Shown here piece by piece: positions 18,521 through 27,287 of a DNA stretch of 64,000 nt. Position 1 is the stretch's first letter. Each line of letters opens with the position of its first letter. This stretch comes from Stutzerimonas stutzeri. Its GTDB lineage: Bacteria > Pseudomonadota > Gammaproteobacteria > Pseudomonadales > Pseudomonadaceae. Location of the stretch: positions 1,042,001-1,106,000 of the forward strand of contig NZ_CP046902.1 in assembly GCF_009789555.1 (NCBI RefSeq). The letters are read 5' to 3'. The notes beneath the pieces were generated by a model. The model saw nothing but the letters and a program-made list of their open reading frames with translations, had not been told where the DNA came from and searched no databases. The position numbers and the translations under genes are program-made.

Positions 18521-19535
18521 GCTTCTGCAGCCTGTGCTGGATATCGCGCCAGACTCTTGTGGGAGCCCCGCCCTCGGGGCGAAGCTTCTGCTTCACAGCT
18601 GCCCCGCCACTCGCATTCGCCGCGAGGCGCGCCTCCGACGAAAACGTTGCGGCCTAGTTTGTTGGATGCCATGTCCACCGCCGCCCCAGGTCTTTGTGGG
18701 AGCCCCGCCCTCGGGGCGAGCTTCTGCTTCAAAGCTGCCCCGCCGCTCATATTCGCCGCGAGGCGCGCCTCCTACGAAAGCGCTGCGGTCTGTACTGGAC
18801 ATCAGGTCCACCGCCGCCCCAGGTCTTTGTGGGAGGCCCGCCCTCGGGGCGAGCTTCTGCTTCAAAGCTGCCCCGCCGCTCATATTCGCCGCGAGGCGCG
18901 CCTCCTACGAAGCGCTGCAGCCTATGCTGGACATCAGCCCCACCGCCGCGCTAGCCCTTGTGGGAGGCCCGCCCTCGGGGCGAAGCTTTTGCTTCACAGC
19001 GGCCCTGCCACTCAAATTCGCCGCGAGGCGCGCCTCCTACGAAAGCGTTGCGGTCTGTGCTGGATATCAGCCCCACCGCCACGCCAGCCCTTGTGGGAGC
19101 CCCGCCCTCGGGGCGAAGCTTTTGCTTCACAGCTGCCCCGTCACTCGCATTCGCCGCGAGGCGCGCCTCCTACGAAAGCGCTGCGGCCTGTGCTGGAAAT
19201 CAGCCTCACCGCCGCCACCAGGCCCTTGTGGGAGGCCCGCCCTCGGGGCGAAGCTTTTGCTTCACAGCTGCCCGGCCGCTCATATTCGCCGCGAGGCGCG
19301 CCTCCCACGAAAGCGCTGCGGCCTAGTTTGTTGGACGCCATGTCCACCGCCGCCCCAGGTCTTTGTGGGAGGCCCGCCCTCGGGGCGAAGCTTTTGCTTC
19401 ACAGCCGCCCTGCCGCTCATATTCGCCGCGAGGCGCGCCTCCTACGAAGCGCTGCGGCCTGTGCTGGAAATCAGGCCCACCGCCGCGCTAGCCCTTGTGG
19501 GAGGCCCGCCTCGGGGCGAAGCTTCTGCTTTTCAG
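18521..19535. repeat. Tandem array of inverted REP pairs (about 8 units, 131-137 bp period)
   Basis: Units begin (TTGTGGGAG) at 18557, 18694, 18827, 18958, 19091, 19226, 19363 and 19495, giving periods of 137, 133, 131, 133, 135, 137 and 132 bases. Each unit has a left element GTGGGAGGCCCGCCCTCGGG and, about 40 bases later, GCCGCGAGGCGCGCCTCCTA. The second is essentially the reverse complement of the first REP core, so each unit is an inverted REP pair plus a linker of about 50 bases. The first linker copy (18521-18556) is partial and the last unit is cut off near the end of the serine-hydrolase gene. The array fills the gap between two convergent genes. No REP-associated transposase is in the window. 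Confidence 0.92.
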
Positions 19536-20615
19536 TCATGCGCTCGAGCCGGGCGGGGGCGCTTGATCTGCTGGCGGTGCGCTCTTGCGCGCTGCATCGA
19601 TGATCCGGCCCAGCAGGCGATGCAGCGCATCGCGGTGGCCCATGGCGCCGCTCGAGGGTTGGTGTGTGTTCGAGGTCATGACCACGGTCATCTCCAGCCC
19701 AGGCACCACATAGAGCATCTGCCCACCGTAGCCCCAGCCATAGCGCACCGCTTCGCCTTCCAGCGAGGTGATGAACCAGCCGTAGCCATAGCCATGCCCG
19801 GTGTAGCGCGAGCGGGTGCGCGGCGTCCATGAGGCCTCGATCCATTCTTCGGACAGTAGTCGTTCGCCCGCCGCCGTAAGTCCGCCGCGGCGGTAGAGTT
19901 CGCCGAAGGCGAGCAGCGAGCGCGGGGTCATTGCCATTTCATTGCCGCCCAGGTAGATGCCCTGCGGGTCGCGCGTCCAGGCGCTGATGGCAAAGTCGTC
20001 GAGCGACGCGAGCCATCGGCGGGCCAGCTGCAGGGTCGATTGGCCGGTGCGGCGGGTGAGGATCGCAGAGAGCAGATGGCTTGATCCGGTGGAATAGATC
20101 ATCGTCCCGCCGGGCTCGGCCTCGAACGGGCGCGCCAGCGCGGCGCGGACCCAGTTGCGGCTTGCCACCCAGGCACCATAGTTGCGCCCGGAGGTGGAGC
20201 CAAGCCCGGCTTGCATGGAAAGCAGATTGCCCACCGTGACGTCGTGCAGCCGGTGATCGGGATCGGCGGGAATATCATTGCGCAGCAGCTCGGCCATGCG
20301 CTGGTCGGTGCCGGTCAGAACGCCCTTGTCGATGGCGATGCCGACCAGTGCCGAGATGACCGTCTTGGATGCCGATTTGATGTTGGTAGGCGTGGTCGTC
20401 CGGTGGCCCCGGTAGCCGCGCTCGACGATTACCTGGCCGTGGCGGGAGATGATCAGGGTTTCCAGCTGATCGAGCTGTTCGGCCTGATCGACGACCGCGT
20501 TCAGTGCGCTGTCGGCCGATGCCGACGACCCGAGGGTGAGCAGGATCACCGCGCAGATCGCGCGCAGCGACGTGAACCAAGGGTGCGCCTGGGCGCTATG
20601 GGGTGATAAGCACAT
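19536..20615 (-). CDS. Secreted serine hydrolase of the beta-lactamase (class C) family
   Basis: The product (359 aa from the chosen start) has a signal-peptide-like segment (LRAICAVILLTLGSSASA) and a beta-lactamase/DD-peptidase-type domain. The catalytic SxxK motif is SASK in NIKSASKTVISALVG, and the second motif region is IYSTGSSHLL. A glycine-rich GYGYGWF/GWGYGGQ stretch fits the third motif region. Such proteins are often esterases or peptidases rather than resistance enzymes, so antibiotic hydrolysis should not be assumed. Start choice is uncertain: ATGs at 20615 and 20684 both lack a good ribosome-binding site. Its 3' end abuts the REP array. Confidence 0.82.
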   Translation of the reverse strand: MCLSPHSAQAHPWFTSLRAICAVILLTLGSSASADSALNAVVDQAEQLDQLETLIISRHGQVIVERGYRGHRTTTPTNIKSASKTVISALVGIAIDKGVLTGTDQRMAELLRNDIPADPDHRLHDVTVGNLLSMQAGLGSTSGRNYGAWVASRNWVRAALARPFEAEPGGTMIYSTGSSHLLSAILTRRTGQSTLQLARRWLASLDDFAISAWTRDPQGIYLGGNEMAMTPRSLLAFGELYRRGGLTAAGERLLSEEWIEASWTPRTRSRYTGHGYGYGWFITSLEGEAVRYGWGYGGQMLYVVPGLEMTVVMTSNTHQPSSGAMGHRDALHRLLGRIIDAARKSAPPADQAPPPGSSA

Positions 20616-20810
20616 ACGCGGTTTGACCGTTATCCGTCGGTGCCGTGCGATCGGAGTGGCGACCCCAACGGCGGGTTCCTGCATCCGGCTGCGCTGCCTC
20701 GGGCTGCTGGCGTGTGGGCCCTGGCGAGCGGCGGCGGCCTGTCTGGATCTGTCACGCGTCTGTCACGCGCAGGTCATAGGCTCGTAGTTTTTCGACAGGA
20801 AGAGTCCTTC

Positions 20811-21269
20811 ATGCGCAGTCTTCGCCCGCTTCTGTTCGTTCTGTTCTTGCCCGGTCTGGCTATGGCCGATGTGCGGGTCGCCGGCCCGGTCGAGGCCGGT
20901 GTGTTCGAAAGCCGTTATCAGGACCAGCAACCCGGTGAACGGCTACTGACCCGTGGCGATCAGCGGATAAACGCCACGCAGGTCGTGCCCGCCAGGATCG
21001 GGACCAAGTTCGGTCTGCGCTATCGGCTGGAGGGCAAGCGCGCGGACGACACCCCGCTCACATTGCTATACCTCACGCCCGGAGTGATCGATGCGAACGG
21101 TGAGCGGCACGACCGTTACGAGGTGGTGCAGAAACTCGTTCCGGATGCGCCGCTGGATGTCATGGCCTTCGAGTTCACCGAAACCCATGAGCTGGTGCCC
21201 GGCCAGTGGCATTTCCTGGTCTTCCAGGGGGACCGCAAGCTGGCCGAGCATCGTTTTGACGTGCGCTGA
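20811..21269 (+). CDS. DUF3859 domain secreted protein
   Basis: This 152-residue protein has a clear signal peptide (MRSLRPLLFVLFLPGLAMA) and a beta-rich domain of the DUF3859 type, ending in VPGQWHFLVFQGDRKLAEHRFDVR. The start is supported by AGGAAGAG upstream. It is divergent from the serine hydrolase and convergent with the DUF2147 gene. No function is established for the family. Confidence 0.78.
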   Translation: MRSLRPLLFVLFLPGLAMADVRVAGPVEAGVFESRYQDQQPGERLLTRGDQRINATQVVPARIGTKFGLRYRLEGKRADDTPLTLLYLTPGVIDANGERHDRYEVVQKLVPDAPLDVMAFEFTETHELVPGQWHFLVFQGDRKLAEHRFDVR

Positions 21270-21405
21270 AAGGGTCGAACCTCGTTCCAGCGTTCGTCGT
21301 GCGCGGGTCTGTAACGCCCAGGTGGCGCGAGTGCCGTGGCCCCGGGGCTTCACGAGGCGTTTGCGGGGCGCCGGGCGCATTGCGAGCCTGACGCATCGCG
21401 CGCCC

Positions 21406-21852
21406 TTACTGGCGGATCCAGGTCTGCGTGCGGCCTAGCGCCTCGATGCCGATATAGCCGCGCATCTCCAGCTTTTCGCCTCCTTCGGGCAGGGTCAGCT
21501 TGGCGCGATAGGTCTTGCCTTTGACAGGGTCGAGGATGTTGCCGTCGCCCCAGACGCGGTCGCCGTCGGGCTTGAGGCCCCAGAGAATCGTCATGCCCTT
21601 GATCGGCTGGCCTTTGCGCTCGCCCTCACAGGCGTCGCAGACCGGATTGGGGCCTTGCGCCGATTGCAGGATTTCAACCACTTTGCCGGTCAGCGTGCCG
21701 TCGGCGGCCCGCCGGATGTCGACGATGGACTTGGGCTTGCCGGTTTCGTCATCGATGGTTTGCCAGTGCCCTTCAGGCGAGTCGGTCGCGAAAGCCAAGG
21801 AACTGAGCGCGAGCGGCAGTGCCAGCGATAAGGCCGTAAACAGTGGGCGCAT
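21406..21852 (-). CDS. DUF2147 domain secreted protein
   Basis: This 148-residue protein has a signal peptide (RPLFTALSLALPLALSSLAFA). The DUF2147 domain follows: PEGHWQTIDDETGKPKSIVDI, a CDACEG pair of cysteines, GMTILWGLKPDGDRVWGDGNILDPVKGKTY, and the closing MRGYIGIEALGRTQTWIR. GGAG lies at good distance before the ATG at 21852. The family is periplasmic or extracytoplasmic and of unknown function. Confidence 0.85.
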   Translation of the reverse strand: MRPLFTALSLALPLALSSLAFATDSPEGHWQTIDDETGKPKSIVDIRRAADGTLTGKVVEILQSAQGPNPVCDACEGERKGQPIKGMTILWGLKPDGDRVWGDGNILDPVKGKTYRAKLTLPEGGEKLEMRGYIGIEALGRTQTWIRQ

Positions 21853-22026
21853 GGTTTCTCCTGCGGTAGTGGTTGGCTGCGCTGACTTTACCACCGTCCC
21901 CCGATCTGCCGCGCTGAAGCCGAATGCCGGCGCGGGAGCACGGGTGAAACGGGGCGCGCCACGCATCTATGACGGCCTGCCTGCGTCGAACGCTTCGAAC
22001 GCAAGCGCCAGCGGCGCCTGGCAGTT

Positions 22027-23646
22027 TTAGCCCTGCAGATCGGTCAGCATGGCTGTGGCGACGGCTTCGGCGACCTTGATGCCATCGACTCCCGCCGAGA
22101 GAATGCCCCCCGCGTAGCCGGCGCCTTCACCCGCCGGGTACAGGCCTCGAGTGTTGATGCTCTGCAAGGACGTGTTGTCGCGCTTGATGCGCACCGGCGA
22201 CGAGGTCCGTGTCTCGATGCCGGTGAGCACGGCGTCGGCACGGTCGAAGCCGCGGATCTGCTTGCCGAACGCCGGCAGTGCTTCGCGGATGGCGTCGATT
22301 ACGTAGTCGGGCAGCGACGGCGCCAGATCGCCCAGGCGCACGCCGGGCTTGTAGGACGGCTCGACGTCGCCGAATGCGCTCGACGGCTGGCCGCGAATGA
22401 AATCGCCCACCAGTTGCCCCGGCGCGCAGTAATCGCCACCACCCAGCTCGAACGCGCGCGATTCCAGCCGCTCCTGAAGCTCCACCCCCGCGAGCGGGCC
22501 ACCGGGGAAGTCTTCTTCCGGGTTGATGCCGACGACGATCCCGGCGTTGGCATTGCGCTCGTTGCGCGAGTACTGGCTCATGCCGTTGGTGACCACGCGG
22601 TTGGGTTCGGAGGTAGCCGCCACCACGGTGCCGCCCGGACACATGCAGAAGCTGTAGACGGCGCGGCCGTTGGTCGCGTGGTAGACGAGCTTGTAGTCGG
22701 CAGCGCCCAGTTCCGGGTGTCCGGCGTATTTGCCCAGGCGCGCGTGGTCGATCAGCGATTGCGGATGCTCGATGCGAAAGCCCACGGCGAAGGGCTTGGC
22801 TTCGAGATAGACACCGCGCTCATGCAGTATGCGGAAGGTGTCGCGTGAACTGTGACCGAGCGCCAGCACGACGTAGCGGCTGCGCAGCGCTTCACCGCTG
22901 GCCAGGCGCACGCCCTGGATGCGTCCGTCTTCGATGATGAAATCGACCACGCGGCTGTCGAAACGCACCTCGCCGCCCAGCGACTTGATTTCCTCGCGCA
23001 TGGTCGAGACCACGCCGGTCAGGCGGAAGGTGCCGATGTGCGGCTTGCTGACGAACATGATCTCTTCCGGCGCCCCGGCGCGGACGAACTCGTGCATCAC
23101 CTTGCGACCGTAGAACTTCGGGTCCTTGATCTGGCTGTAGAGCTTGCCGTCGGAGAACAGCCCGGCGCCGCCCTCACCGAATTGCACGTTGGATTCGGGG
23201 CTCAGCACCTTCTTGCGCCACAGCGCCCAGGTGTCCTTGGTGCGGCTGCGCACGTCGCGGCCGCGTTCCAGCACGATCGGCCTGAAGCCCATCTGCGCGA
23301 GGGTCAGCGCGGCGAACAGCCCGCAGGGGCCGAAGCCGATCACCAGCGGGCGTTCGCTCAGCCCCTCGGGTGCCTGGCCGACCGGGTAATAGCCGGTGTC
23401 CGGCGAGACGCGGATGTTGCGGTCGTCGGCCAGGCGCTGGAGCACCTTGGGCTCGTCGGTCACGCTGGCATCGATGATGTAGACGAAGGTGATTTCGCTG
23501 TTCTTCTTGCGCGCGTCATAGCTGCGCTTGAAGACGCTGAAATCGAGCAGGTCGGTATCGGTGACATTCAGGCGCGCGACGATGGCCTGGCGCAGGGCGT
23601 CGGCGGAATGATCGAGCGGCAGTTGCAGTTCGTTGATGCGAATCAT
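22027..23646 (-). CDS. FAD-dependent dehydrogenase (COG2509 type)
   Basis: This 539-residue flavoprotein has an N-terminal domain of about 95 residues (IRINELQLPLDHSADALRQAI, FKRSYDARKKNSEITFVYIID), then the FAD-binding Rossmann motif VIGFGPCGLFAALTLAQMG at about 101-119. A later VYSFCMCPGGTVVAATSEPNRVVTNGMS stretch is typical of the family. The C-terminus (GLYPAGEGAGYAGGILSAGVDGIKVAEAV) closes the FAD site. The substrate is unknown. It is a single gene with no obvious operon partner. Confidence 0.85.
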   Translation of the reverse strand: MIRINELQLPLDHSADALRQAIVARLNVTDTDLLDFSVFKRSYDARKKNSEITFVYIIDASVTDEPKVLQRLADDRNIRVSPDTGYYPVGQAPEGLSERPLVIGFGPCGLFAALTLAQMGFRPIVLERGRDVRSRTKDTWALWRKKVLSPESNVQFGEGGAGLFSDGKLYSQIKDPKFYGRKVMHEFVRAGAPEEIMFVSKPHIGTFRLTGVVSTMREEIKSLGGEVRFDSRVVDFIIEDGRIQGVRLASGEALRSRYVVLALGHSSRDTFRILHERGVYLEAKPFAVGFRIEHPQSLIDHARLGKYAGHPELGAADYKLVYHATNGRAVYSFCMCPGGTVVAATSEPNRVVTNGMSQYSRNERNANAGIVVGINPEEDFPGGPLAGVELQERLESRAFELGGGDYCAPGQLVGDFIRGQPSSAFGDVEPSYKPGVRLGDLAPSLPDYVIDAIREALPAFGKQIRGFDRADAVLTGIETRTSSPVRIKRDNTSLQSINTRGLYPAGEGAGYAGGILSAGVDGIKVAEAVATAMLTDLQG

Positions 23647-23887
23647 GACGAGTCCTGGCCGGTGACCCCGGCAAAGGGAGGGACGAGCGCACCATTCGCG
23701 GCCATGCGAGGCAGGCGAGTCGGGCTGATCCAGGGAAGGCGCGCAGTGTAGCTTCGCTGGTCGAGCCTGTCATTCAGGCCCTGTGTCATCGTGGCGGCAT
23801 CGGAGCGATCCCGCCACGTCGCGCCTGGACTGCATCGCCCGGACAGGTGTCCGCTACGGATGCGTCAGCCACGTTGAGGCTTTCGGA

Positions 23888-24616
23888 TTACTGAAGCACG
23901 ACTCGCGAGTTGAGGGGCTGCAACGGACGGTTGTTGGCATGGCCGACGGCGCTCTGCAGCGCTTCGATCTGTTGCTTCGAGGCGACAACCGGCTGTTTCA
24001 GCACCAGCCAGCGCACGCCCTCGGTGCAGGGTGGCGTGGTCAGTGAGCCGCTGAAACGGTAGTAATCCAGGTCGGCGGGTAGCAGTTCGGTCACGTTCAT
24101 CGGGGCGATCTGCCGGGCCTGGCCCGCCTGCGGCGGTGCGTCCCACAGACGAGCCAGCGCGGTGTTCTGCTCGCCTTCCTTGAACATCAGTGCGATCACC
24201 GCGAGATTGCCCTCCTGGTCGGCGTGCACCAGATGGCCTTCGAGCGGATAGGACTGGCCCTTGATATGGTTTTCGCTGGGCATGTGGAAGTGGAACTGCA
24301 GCAGTTCGTAGTCATTGCCGTCGAGTGACAGCTGGCTACCGGGCGCGTAGGCCACCTGCACGGTATGCCCGGTGTTGACCACCTCGCTGGTGCCGGTCTT
24401 GTAGTTCAGCCGCAGCGGTGCGAGGTCCGCCTCGACGAGCCCGTCGATATCGACCGGGGCCTGGTTCTTGCCTGAGCAGGCGCCAAATTCCGGCGTCAGG
24501 GTGGCCCAGTTTTCCGGTCCTGCCTCACCGGAATAATCCCAATGAGTCCCCGGCGTTACCGCGCCTGCGTGGGCGCACGCAAGCAATACACCAACGCTTA
24601 ATGCCGCTCTTTTCAT
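23888..24616 (-). CDS. Periplasmic alpha-type carbonic anhydrase
   Basis: This enzyme interconverts CO2 and bicarbonate. The 242-residue protein has a signal peptide (RAALSVGVLLACAHAGA) and the alpha-CA fold landmarks HWDYSGEAGPENWATL, CSGKNQAPVDI, and the zinc-ligand region LQFHFHMPSENHIKG with EGHLVHADQ. It also has TTPPCTEGVRWLVLKQPV, where the threonine pair guides zinc-bound water. Cysteines in GACSGK and PPCTEG can form the usual disulfide. It is a single gene and may supply bicarbonate to or buffer the periplasm. Confidence 0.95.
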   Translation of the reverse strand: MKRAALSVGVLLACAHAGAVTPGTHWDYSGEAGPENWATLTPEFGACSGKNQAPVDIDGLVEADLAPLRLNYKTGTSEVVNTGHTVQVAYAPGSQLSLDGNDYELLQFHFHMPSENHIKGQSYPLEGHLVHADQEGNLAVIALMFKEGEQNTALARLWDAPPQAGQARQIAPMNVTELLPADLDYYRFSGSLTTPPCTEGVRWLVLKQPVVASKQQIEALQSAVGHANNRPLQPLNSRVVLQ

Positions 24617-24914
24617 GACAGCTCTCCAACTTCATCTATGGACATGAGCGAGCCTCGACAGGCATGGGCGCTCCCGCTCTCTGACAAGGCGAAACGGTGT
24701 GTTGCTCGGCGGGCAGGCGAGACGGGTGTGCAGAAGGGTGATCAGGTCGTGGGTGGAGCTTCTGGCAAAGGGCTCGTTTGGCGCTACGCTGTGACAGAGT
24801 TCTCGGTTTTCTACCCCTGAGGTGGCCCGCACGGCACCGCTGCGGCCTGGGTGACGCTGAGCGCAACAACAATAACGATCGTCCGCCGAGACGACCCTCG
24901 ATGAGGTTGGCCCG
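24617..24914. other. Non-coding gap between carbonic anhydrase and sorbosone-dehydrogenase-like gene
   Basis: This 298-base gap separates divergent genes. I see no convincing promoter hexamers, hairpin or small gene; the one short open frame (24638-24820) has no ribosome-binding site and no recognisable content. Confidence 0.5.
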
Positions 24915-26183
24915 ATGAAACACGCACCGTTCACCCTGAGTGCCTTGCTGATCTGCCTGTCCGGGCTGGCGCTGGCCGCCCCTACCAGTGACGAAGCGCT
25001 GGAGCGCATGCGCTCGATGAAGACCACCGGCCAGTCGCTGGACATGAAAACCGTGCCGCAGGATGGCGAGGTGGCCGATGCGATTCGCCAGAACCTGGAA
25101 CGGATCAAGCTGCCGGACGGCTTCAAGATCGAGCTTTACGCCGTGGTCCCCGACGCGCGCCACATGGCGGTAGGACCCTCCAGCGGCGTGGTCTTTGTCG
25201 GCACGCGCAAGACCGACCTGTGGGCCGTTACCGATCGCACCAAGAACCGCACCGCCGATGAGGTCAAGCGGTTCGCCCCGGCAATCTCCTTCACCCAGCC
25301 CGGGCCCTGCTTCAGCCCGGACGGTTTCCTCTTCGTGGCCGAGCACAATCGCGTACTGGTATTCCCCGCCGCCGAATTCTTCTACGAAGGGCCGGACGTC
25401 GCCGCCGATATCGTGGTGCCTACCGGCGAGCTGATCCCGACCGATGAGGAGAGCTACAACCACGGCGCGCGGGTTTGCGCCATCGGGCCGGACAACCGGC
25501 TGACCATTTCCCTCGGGCAGCCGCACAACGTGCCGCCGAAGGACAAGCTCGATCTCTACAACCAGCATGGCATCGGCGGCATCGTGCGCATGGAGCGCGA
25601 CGGCAGCAAGCGGGAGGTCTACGCGACGGGTGTTCGCAACTCGGTGGGGATCACCTACAACCCGACCACCCAGGAGTTGTGGTTCACCGACAATCAGGTC
25701 GATGGCATGGGCGATGACACCCCGCCCGGTGAGATCAACCACGCACCGAAGGCCGGCATGCAGTTCGGCATGCCCTGGTATGGCGGCGGTCAGGTGCGCA
25801 CCAACGAATACGCCGAGCAGACGCCGCCAGAAGGACTGACATTCCCGGTGGTGGAAACCGTGGCTCACGCGGCGGACATGGGGCTGACTTTCTACACCGG
25901 CAAGATGTTTCCCGAGCAATACCGAGGCGGGCTGTTCAGCGCCCAGCGTGGCAGTTGGAACCGTACCGTACCGGCTGGCGCGCGGGTGATGTTCACCCCG
26001 TTCGCCGCCGACGGATCGGCCCCGTCGGGCGAGACGGTGCCTTTCGCCGAAGGGTGGCTGGATGAAGAAACCGGGGAATATTTCGGCCGTATCGTGGACG
26101 TGGCCCAGCTCAAGGATGGTTCGCTGCTGGTCAGTGACGACACCGCCGGAGCGATCTATCGGATCTCCTATGACGCCGATTGA
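24915..26183 (+). CDS. Secreted L-sorbosone/PQQ-type sugar dehydrogenase-like protein
   Basis: The 422-residue protein has a signal peptide (LSALLICLSGLALAA) and a six-bladed beta-propeller of the glucose/sorbosone dehydrogenase family. Family stretches include FKIELYAVVPDARHMAVGPSGVVFVGT-type sequence, GVRNSVGITYNPTTQELWFTDN, HAADMGLTFYTGKMFPEQYRGGLFSAQRGSWNR and the closing LVSDDTAGAIYRISY. Such enzymes use PQQ in the periplasm and oxidise sugars or aldoses; the substrate here cannot be inferred. A cytochrome c gene follows at once and is the likely electron acceptor. Confidence 0.82.
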   Translation: MKHAPFTLSALLICLSGLALAAPTSDEALERMRSMKTTGQSLDMKTVPQDGEVADAIRQNLERIKLPDGFKIELYAVVPDARHMAVGPSSGVVFVGTRKTDLWAVTDRTKNRTADEVKRFAPAISFTQPGPCFSPDGFLFVAEHNRVLVFPAAEFFYEGPDVAADIVVPTGELIPTDEESYNHGARVCAIGPDNRLTISLGQPHNVPPKDKLDLYNQHGIGGIVRMERDGSKREVYATGVRNSVGITYNPTTQELWFTDNQVDGMGDDTPPGEINHAPKAGMQFGMPWYGGGQVRTNEYAEQTPPEGLTFPVVETVAHAADMGLTFYTGKMFPEQYRGGLFSAQRGSWNRTVPAGARVMFTPFAADGSAPSGETVPFAEGWLDEETGEYFGRIVDVAQLKDGSLLVSDDTAGAIYRISYDAD

Positions 26184-26250
26184 CCTGGATCTTTCGCAAG
26201 GCTGGCCGGCTCGCTCGTCGAGCCGGCCAGCGCCGATCAGGGGTGTGCCT

Positions 26251-26592
26251 ATGGTCAGGAATCGTCGCAGTCGGATGCTCATGGCCTGGCTGGTGCTGCT
26301 GGCGCTGCTGTTCACGGCCGAGGTCCGTGCCGCCGATGCGGGTGCGGGGCGTGCCAAGGCGAAAATGTGCGCGGCGTGCCATGGCCTCGACGGGCTGAGC
26401 AAGGTGGCCGATGCGCCGAACCTGGCGGGCAACGGCGAGTTGTACCTGGCGCGCCAGCTCCAGGCCTTTCGAAGCGGCGAGCGCAAGCACCCGCAGATGT
26501 CGGTGATCGCCGCTGGCCTGAGCGACGACGACATCGCCAATCTCGCCGCCTGGTACTCGGCGATCAAGGTCAGCGTCGAGTTGCCACAGTAA
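26251..26592 (+). CDS. Small periplasmic cytochrome c (class I)
   Basis: This 113-residue protein has a signal peptide (RMLMAWLVLLALLFTAEVRA) and one haem-binding CAACH motif, with a methionine ligand probably in HPQMSVIAAGLSDDDIANLAAWYSAIK. The start at 26251 is preceded by AGGGGTG at good spacing; an ATG at 26174 overlapping the dehydrogenase stop would add 26 unlikely residues. Position directly after the sorbosone-type dehydrogenase suggests it accepts electrons from that enzyme. Confidence 0.88.
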   Translation: MVRNRRSRMLMAWLVLLALLFTAEVRAADAGAGRAKAKMCAACHGLDGLSKVADAPNLAGNGELYLARQLQAFRSGERKHPQMSVIAAGLSDDDIANLAAWYSAIKVSVELPQ

Positions 26593-26662
26593 CCGGGCGT
26601 CACGCTGGGCCTGGCGTCCGGCACGGGTTGCAGCATTTTTCTGAAATGCCCGGGCTATCCTC

Positions 26663-26668
26663 TATACT
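26663..26668 (+). promoter_or_regulatory. Putative -10 element of the DUF1456 gene
   Basis: TATACT lies 81 bases before the ATG at 26749. The best upstream match for a -35 is at a poor 19-base spacing, so the call is tentative. Confidence 0.3.
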
Positions 26669-26748
26669 CGCCGCCATCCGGGCCGGCCCCGTCTCGCTGC
26701 ACGAGCCGGGCGTGCCACGCTCGCTCATCCACGAAGTAAGGATTGTCC

Positions 26749-27207
26749 ATGGTCAATAACGATGTGTTGCGCAGCCTGCGTTACATCCTGAACGTAAGCG
26801 ACGCAAAGCTCGTCGAGATCACCCGCCTGACCGGCTACCAGGTCAATGAGGCCGATATGGTCGCCTACCTGAAGAAGGACGATGAGGACGGTTACAAACC
26901 CTGCGGGGACGAAGTCATGGCGCATGTGCTCGATGGCGTGGTGATCTACAAGCGCGGCAAGGACGAGAGCCGCCCGACGCCCGCTGTCGAGTTGCCGGTA
27001 ACCAACAACATGGTGCTCAAGAAGCTGCGTGTGGCCTTCGAGCTGAAGGAAGATGACCTGCACGCGATCCTCAAGGCGGCGGATTTCCCGGTATCCAAGC
27101 CGGAGCTCAGCGCGCTGTTCCGCAAGGCCGGACACAGCAACTACCGTGTCTGCGGCGACCAGCTGTTGCGCAACTTCCTCAAAGGCCTGGCGTTGCGCGC
27201 CAAGTGA
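26749..27207 (+). CDS. DUF1456 (YehS-like) protein
   Basis: This 152-residue cytoplasmic protein contains two repeats of the DUF1456 module, MVNNDVLRSLRYILNVSDAKLVEI and PVTNNMVLKKLRVAFELKEDDLHAI, each followed by a KKDD/RKAGHSNYRVCGDQLLRNFLKGL-type segment. The start at 26749 has AAGGA upstream. Homologues such as E. coli YehS have no established molecular function. Confidence 0.88.
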   Translation: MVNNDVLRSLRYILNVSDAKLVEITRLTGYQVNEADMVAYLKKDDEDGYKPCGDEVMAHVLDGVVIYKRGKDESRPTPAVELPVTNNMVLKKLRVAFELKEDDLHAILKAADFPVSKPELSALFRKAGHSNYRVCGDQLLRNFLKGLALRAK

Positions 27208-27238
27208 TCGAACGCCTGCTCGTCGCACCTGTGGCGGG

Positions 27239-27269
27239 CAAAAAAAGCCCCGCCGCAAGGGGCGGGGCG
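27239..27269 (-). terminator. Terminator of the DUF4168 gene
   Basis: On the minus strand GCCCCGCC and GGCGGGGC form a strong stem followed by seven Ts, located 20-50 bases after the DUF4168 stop. It lacks a T-run for the convergent plus-strand gene but could still help end that transcript. Confidence 0.88.
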
Positions 27270-27287
27270 CGTTGAACGGCTGAACGC

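Noticed and set aside
18521..19535. CRISPR array
   Set aside because: Periods of 131-137 bases, inverted-pair units and similar linkers do not fit CRISPR repeats with unique spacers, and no cas gene is present.
18465..19832. Long plus-strand open frames (455 and 364 codons) through the REP array
   Set aside because: They translate the tandem repeats in shifting frames, giving repeated AARRASYEALRP-like peptides, with no ribosome-binding site. Open frame follows from high GC and repetition.
19536..20615. Beta-lactam resistance gene
   Set aside because: The protein belongs to the broad serine hydrolase family; motifs do not identify a true class C resistance enzyme.
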